From: Anaerolineae bacterium | GTDB taxonomy: Bacteria; Chloroflexota; Anaerolineae; Aggregatilineales; Phototrophicaceae | NCBI GenBank assembly: GCA_030950085.1 | Contig: JAUZRW010000248.1 | Location: 1 to 34,501, forward strand | DNA: 34,501 nucleotides | Reading direction: 5' to 3' | Shown: one piece after another, positions 32,210 to 34,501 of the stretch | Layout: every line of letters begins with the position of its first letter | Position numbering within the stretch: the first letter of the stretch is position 1 | Notes under the pieces: model-generated | Told to the model about the DNA's origin: nothing | The model's input: the letters and a program-made list of their open reading frames with translations, nothing else | The model's database searches: none | Translations under genes and position numbers: made by a program

Positions 32210-33608
32210 AGCGCCGTCCAGCGATGAAGATACAAACTTGAAGTCAACACAAGATGGTTTGTCTTTTAGTATGACTATCTTGTACTCATTAGGCAGTGCT
32301 GCCGGCTTGTTTTTGTATAACACGTTCAATGCTTTTGTTCAATTTTTCTATGCTGATGTGGTTGGTCTCCCAGCACAATGGGTTGGGCGAGGCTTGTTTG
32401 CGTTCGGCTTCTGGAATGCGTTGAATGACCCACTTGTCGGTTGGATAGCCGATAATAAAAAGAGTGCTACAGGGCGGCGCACATGGTTCATTCGCACATT
32501 GGCGATTCCCGTGGCGATTGCATTCATGGCGATTTGGCTACCCCCTTTCAACATTGCCGAACACGGGATGCGGACTGTGATGGTCTATTTTCTGATTATC
32601 ATTAGTATTTATGATGTCTTGCAAAGTCTCATTACCCTCAGTGTGGATGCCCTATTGCCTGAAATGTTCCAAGAACCTCATGCTCGCTTACGAGGCACTA
32701 TGATTGTGACAGTCATCGGTTCTGTGCTGGGCGGATTAGCTATCGCATTAGCACCGACAGTCTATAGCAAATGGGGTTGGGGCGCATTAGCTGTTATCTG
32801 GGGCGTGTTTGCCGCTTGTCTCTACTTTGCATCATTACTGGGCATCCGTGAAAATCCTAAATATGCCGAAGCCGAAGAAGCCCCGATTCTCGAACGCTTA
32901 AATATTGTATTTCGCAATCGCACATTCTTAATTGTCATTGCTCTAAATCTGACATTTCGTATCATGTTGGCTGTATTGGTCACATCAATGCCCTTTTATA
33001 CCAAATATGTGCTACAAGTCGATGAAACAAAAACAGCACAGTTGGTTATCGTCTTTGTCATCGCTTACACCTCGGCAATCATATTATGGCAACCTGTGTA
33101 TCGACGCTTTGGCACGCGCAACACACTCCTAATTTCCACTATTTTATTTGGCGGCGCGAGTTTACCGACGATTTTTGCCTCGACATTGTTGGGTGCTATG
33201 GGTGTGGTAGCACTCATCGGCTTTGGACTCAGTGGACCCTCTTTATTAGGGATACAACTGGTTTTTGCAGATACTGTTGATGAAGATTATGTCAATACAG
33301 GTGTACGGCGTGAGGGCTTGTATCGCGGCATATTGGGTTTTGTCTATCGCTGGCCGCCGGCATTCTCAGCATTATTCATGGGCGAATTGCTCGATTGGAG
33401 TGGTTACAATGAAGCACTCGACCCATCCAGCCAACCCGTACAAGTCGCTATCAGTATTCGTTACTTTATTGGTTTAACCCCCTTTTTCGTCTCGTTGATA
33501 ACGGCATTACTGGTTTACTGGTATCCGCTTTATGGCGAACGCTTGAAGAATATTCGTTTTGGTGTGCAACAGCGCAACAACGAATTAGAAAATCCAACAA
33601 CCCTATAA
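32199..33608 (+). CDS. MFS sugar:cation symporter of the glycoside-pentoside-hexuronide (GPH/MFS_2) family
   Basis: 469 residues with about 12 hydrophobic helices. GPH signs: the first helix pair containing LYSLGSAAGLFLYNTFNAFVQFFYADVVGLPA, then NALNDPLVGWIADN (the conserved D-P-x-x-G-x-x-x-D of helix 2-3) and GRRTWFIR. Helix 4-5 has SVDALLPEMF with the R-L-R-G-T following, and the second half has GPSLLGIQLVFADTVDEDY and RREGLYRGILGF. Substrates of the family are sugars, glycosides and uronides, carried with Na+ or H+. The ATG at 32199 is used; a GTG at 32193 is in frame, and the only good ribosome site belongs to an out-of-frame leader. It is divergent from acs with about 240 bases between. 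Confidence 0.85.
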   Translation: MPTEAPSSDEDTNLKSTQDGLSFSMTILYSLGSAAGLFLYNTFNAFVQFFYADVVGLPAQWVGRGLFAFGFWNALNDPLVGWIADNKKSATGRRTWFIRTLAIPVAIAFMAIWLPPFNIAEHGMRTVMVYFLIIISIYDVLQSLITLSVDALLPEMFQEPHARLRGTMIVTVIGSVLGGLAIALAPTVYSKWGWGALAVIWGVFAACLYFASLLGIRENPKYAEAEEAPILERLNIVFRNRTFLIVIALNLTFRIMLAVLVTSMPFYTKYVLQVDETKTAQLVIVFVIAYTSAIILWQPVYRRFGTRNTLLISTILFGGASLPTIFASTLLGAMGVVALIGFGLSGPSLLGIQLVFADTVDEDYVNTGVRREGLYRGILGFVYRWPPAFSALFMGELLDWSGYNEALDPSSQPVQVAISIRYFIGLTPFFVSLITALLVYWYPLYGERLKNIRFGVQQRNNELENPTTL

Positions 33609-33706
33609 TGTTGGTGTTCTGTAGGGCAGAATCTCGGCTAAACGCAAGATGGCTAATTGGGATAATGTGACGAGGATGTTATCTCATATCTAGTGGTATA
33701 ATAGGC

Positions 33707-33712
33707 GCAAGT
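33707..33712 (+). promoter_or_regulatory. -10 box (TATAAT) upstream of the Uma2 gene
   Basis: GTGGTATAATAGGCGCA holds a consensus -10 about 30 bases before the Uma2 ATG at 33741. No matching -35 was found. A closely similar block, GGGTACAATAGGCGCA, precedes trehalose synthase at about 24917-24932. Confidence 0.5.
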
Positions 33713-33740
33713 CGTCAAATCACATTAAGGGTGCATAATA

Positions 33741-34286
33741 ATGGCATTAGCAAAACAACAAGAACAAAAACCCCTGCACATGACAGAAACTGATTATCTC
33801 GACTTTGAAGAACAGAGCGAAATAAAGCACGAATATGTCAACGGTAACGTTTATTCGATGGCTGGTGCAAGTTTGACTCACACTGTTATTTGTCAAAATA
33901 CGGGAACAACTTTAGATAACCAACTAGCCGACACACCCTGCTTGGTCGTTTCTACTGATTTACGCTTAAAAGTTGATTCAAAGGTGTCATTTCGCTACCC
34001 TGATGTGATGGTTATCTGCGAAGACCCACAGTATGTTGATGGTCGTGTTGATACAATCGCCAATCCAACGGTCACTCTTGAAGTTTTATCCCCTTCGACT
34101 GCCTTGGTAGACCGCAATGAGAAATTAGACGAATACACACGGCTTAATAGCGTGCAAGAATATGTTATCATCTCACAATCTGAAGCGAAAATAGAACGCT
34201 ATACGCGCCAAGAATCGGGCGAATGGTTATATAAAAAAGTCATAGGTTTAGGAAATAGTATTGATTTACCGTTGCAATTTGCATAG
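33741..34286 (+). CDS. Uma2-family protein (DUF820, PD-(D/E)XK nuclease fold)
   Basis: 181 residues, near the usual 185-200. Uma2 marks: LHMTETDYLDFEEQSEIKHEYVNGNVYSMAGAS (the conserved E at the first helix-strand step), HTVICQNTGTTLDNQL, the acidic strand FRYPDVMVIC (D of the active site), and NPTVTLEVLSPSTALVDRNEKLDEYTRL with the E-x-L/K position followed by S-P-S-T. Activity is unproven for the family; a restriction-like endonuclease fold is predicted. Such genes are multiplied in cyanobacteria and Chloroflexota. It stands alone with a TATAAT about 30 bases upstream. Confidence 0.88.
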   Translation: MALAKQQEQKPLHMTETDYLDFEEQSEIKHEYVNGNVYSMAGASLTHTVICQNTGTTLDNQLADTPCLVVSTDLRLKVDSKVSFRYPDVMVICEDPQYVDGRVDTIANPTVTLEVLSPSTALVDRNEKLDEYTRLNSVQEYVIISQSEAKIERYTRQESGEWLYKKVIGLGNSIDLPLQFA

Positions 34287-34308
34287 TCAAATATAGGCAA
34301 ATCACCAT

Positions 34309-34404
34309 TTATGCTGGCATAACCCGCAATGGACGCACGACAATGCCCTCTATCCCATCGGCAAATGCGTTTGGGAATACTTTGTTACTGAGGTGGGTCA
34401 CCTA
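34309..34404 (-). pseudogene. Possible gene remnant at the window end
   Basis: On the minus strand, 30 codons read THLSNKVFPNAFADGIEG then IVVRPLRVMPA and end with TAA at 34309-34311. The composition looks protein-like. A TAG interrupts the same frame at 34402-34404, and the codons before it read VYVSKRRFADKP. I do not recognise the family. On the + strand, a frame of about 65 codons from ~34296 to the window end is also open, so the call is weak. The 215 bases after the Uma2 gene hold nothing else. Confidence 0.3.
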
Positions 34405-34501
34405 TGGCTTATCGGCGAACCGACGCTTGGAGACATAAACCTCATTTTCGCTGGACTTTTACGCTTCTCACGATTTTTTGAGAACAACCCATGTCCCACG
34501 T

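Noticed and set aside
1-34501. CRISPR arrays, integrases, transposases or phage genes
   Set aside because: No regularly spaced direct repeats and no DDE, tyrosine or serine recombinase motifs were found on either strand.

Overview
The window is about 34.5 kb of moderate-GC chromosome from a free-living heterotrophic bacterium. The best guess is Chloroflexota, class Anaerolineae. This is an inference from gene families: a multispanning glycosyltransferase-like protein with a beta-rich C-terminal tail, an SNF2/SWIM pair, AglEFG-type sugar uptake, a remnant of a TPR regulator C-terminus of the kind common in Chloroflexota, Uma2, and GTAGGGG-type hairpin repeats. No rRNA, tRNA, CRISPR array, phage module or transposase was seen.

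Layout. 1-6.2 kb: the 3' end of a membrane protein, a zinc-dependent polyol-type dehydrogenase, and an overlapping SNF2 helicase / SWIM zinc-finger pair. 6.3-9.6 kb: a propionyl-CoA synthetase (PrpE type) converging on the AAA+ ATPase RarA. 9.7-14.7 kb: a LacI-family regulator with a clear promoter and an operator at its start site, then an alpha-glucoside ABC uptake operon resembling aglEFG. 14.7-15.5 kb: a gene-poor stretch with a decayed TPR-regulator C-terminus and terminator-like hairpins. 15.5-21.5 kb: a minus-strand series (substrate-binding protein, two enlarged permeases, an FAH-family hydrolase and an SDR epimerase/dehydrogenase). It is divergent from a second LacI regulator across an intergenic region with two matching palindromic operators. 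22.7-24.7 kb: a BadF-type aminosugar kinase and a SIS-domain GlcN6P deaminase/isomerase, pointing to glucosamine or N-acetylglucosamine use. 25.0-26.6 kb: trehalose synthase. 26.6-28.6 kb: a Rid-family gene enclosed by an inverted repeat and divergent from an M20 amidohydrolase. 28.6-30.0 kb: hairpin-rich intergenic DNA, a DUF3891 gene and a truncated FHA-domain remnant. 30.0-34.5 kb: acetyl-CoA synthetase, a GPH-type sugar symporter and a Uma2 protein.

How it works together. The region is mainly for carbohydrate scavenging. Two LacI-controlled ABC importers bring in an alpha-glucoside and a second sugar, and neither has its ATPase subunit here. Trehalose synthase and the aminosugar kinase/deaminase feed the products into central metabolism. 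Two acyl-CoA synthetases activate acetate and propionate. The most unusual features are non-coding: a dispersed repeat of about 90 bp with two good copies and one interrupted copy, an inverted repeat enclosing the Rid gene, a family of GTAGGG-headed hairpins, and two gene remnants (TPR and FHA) that record past deletions.
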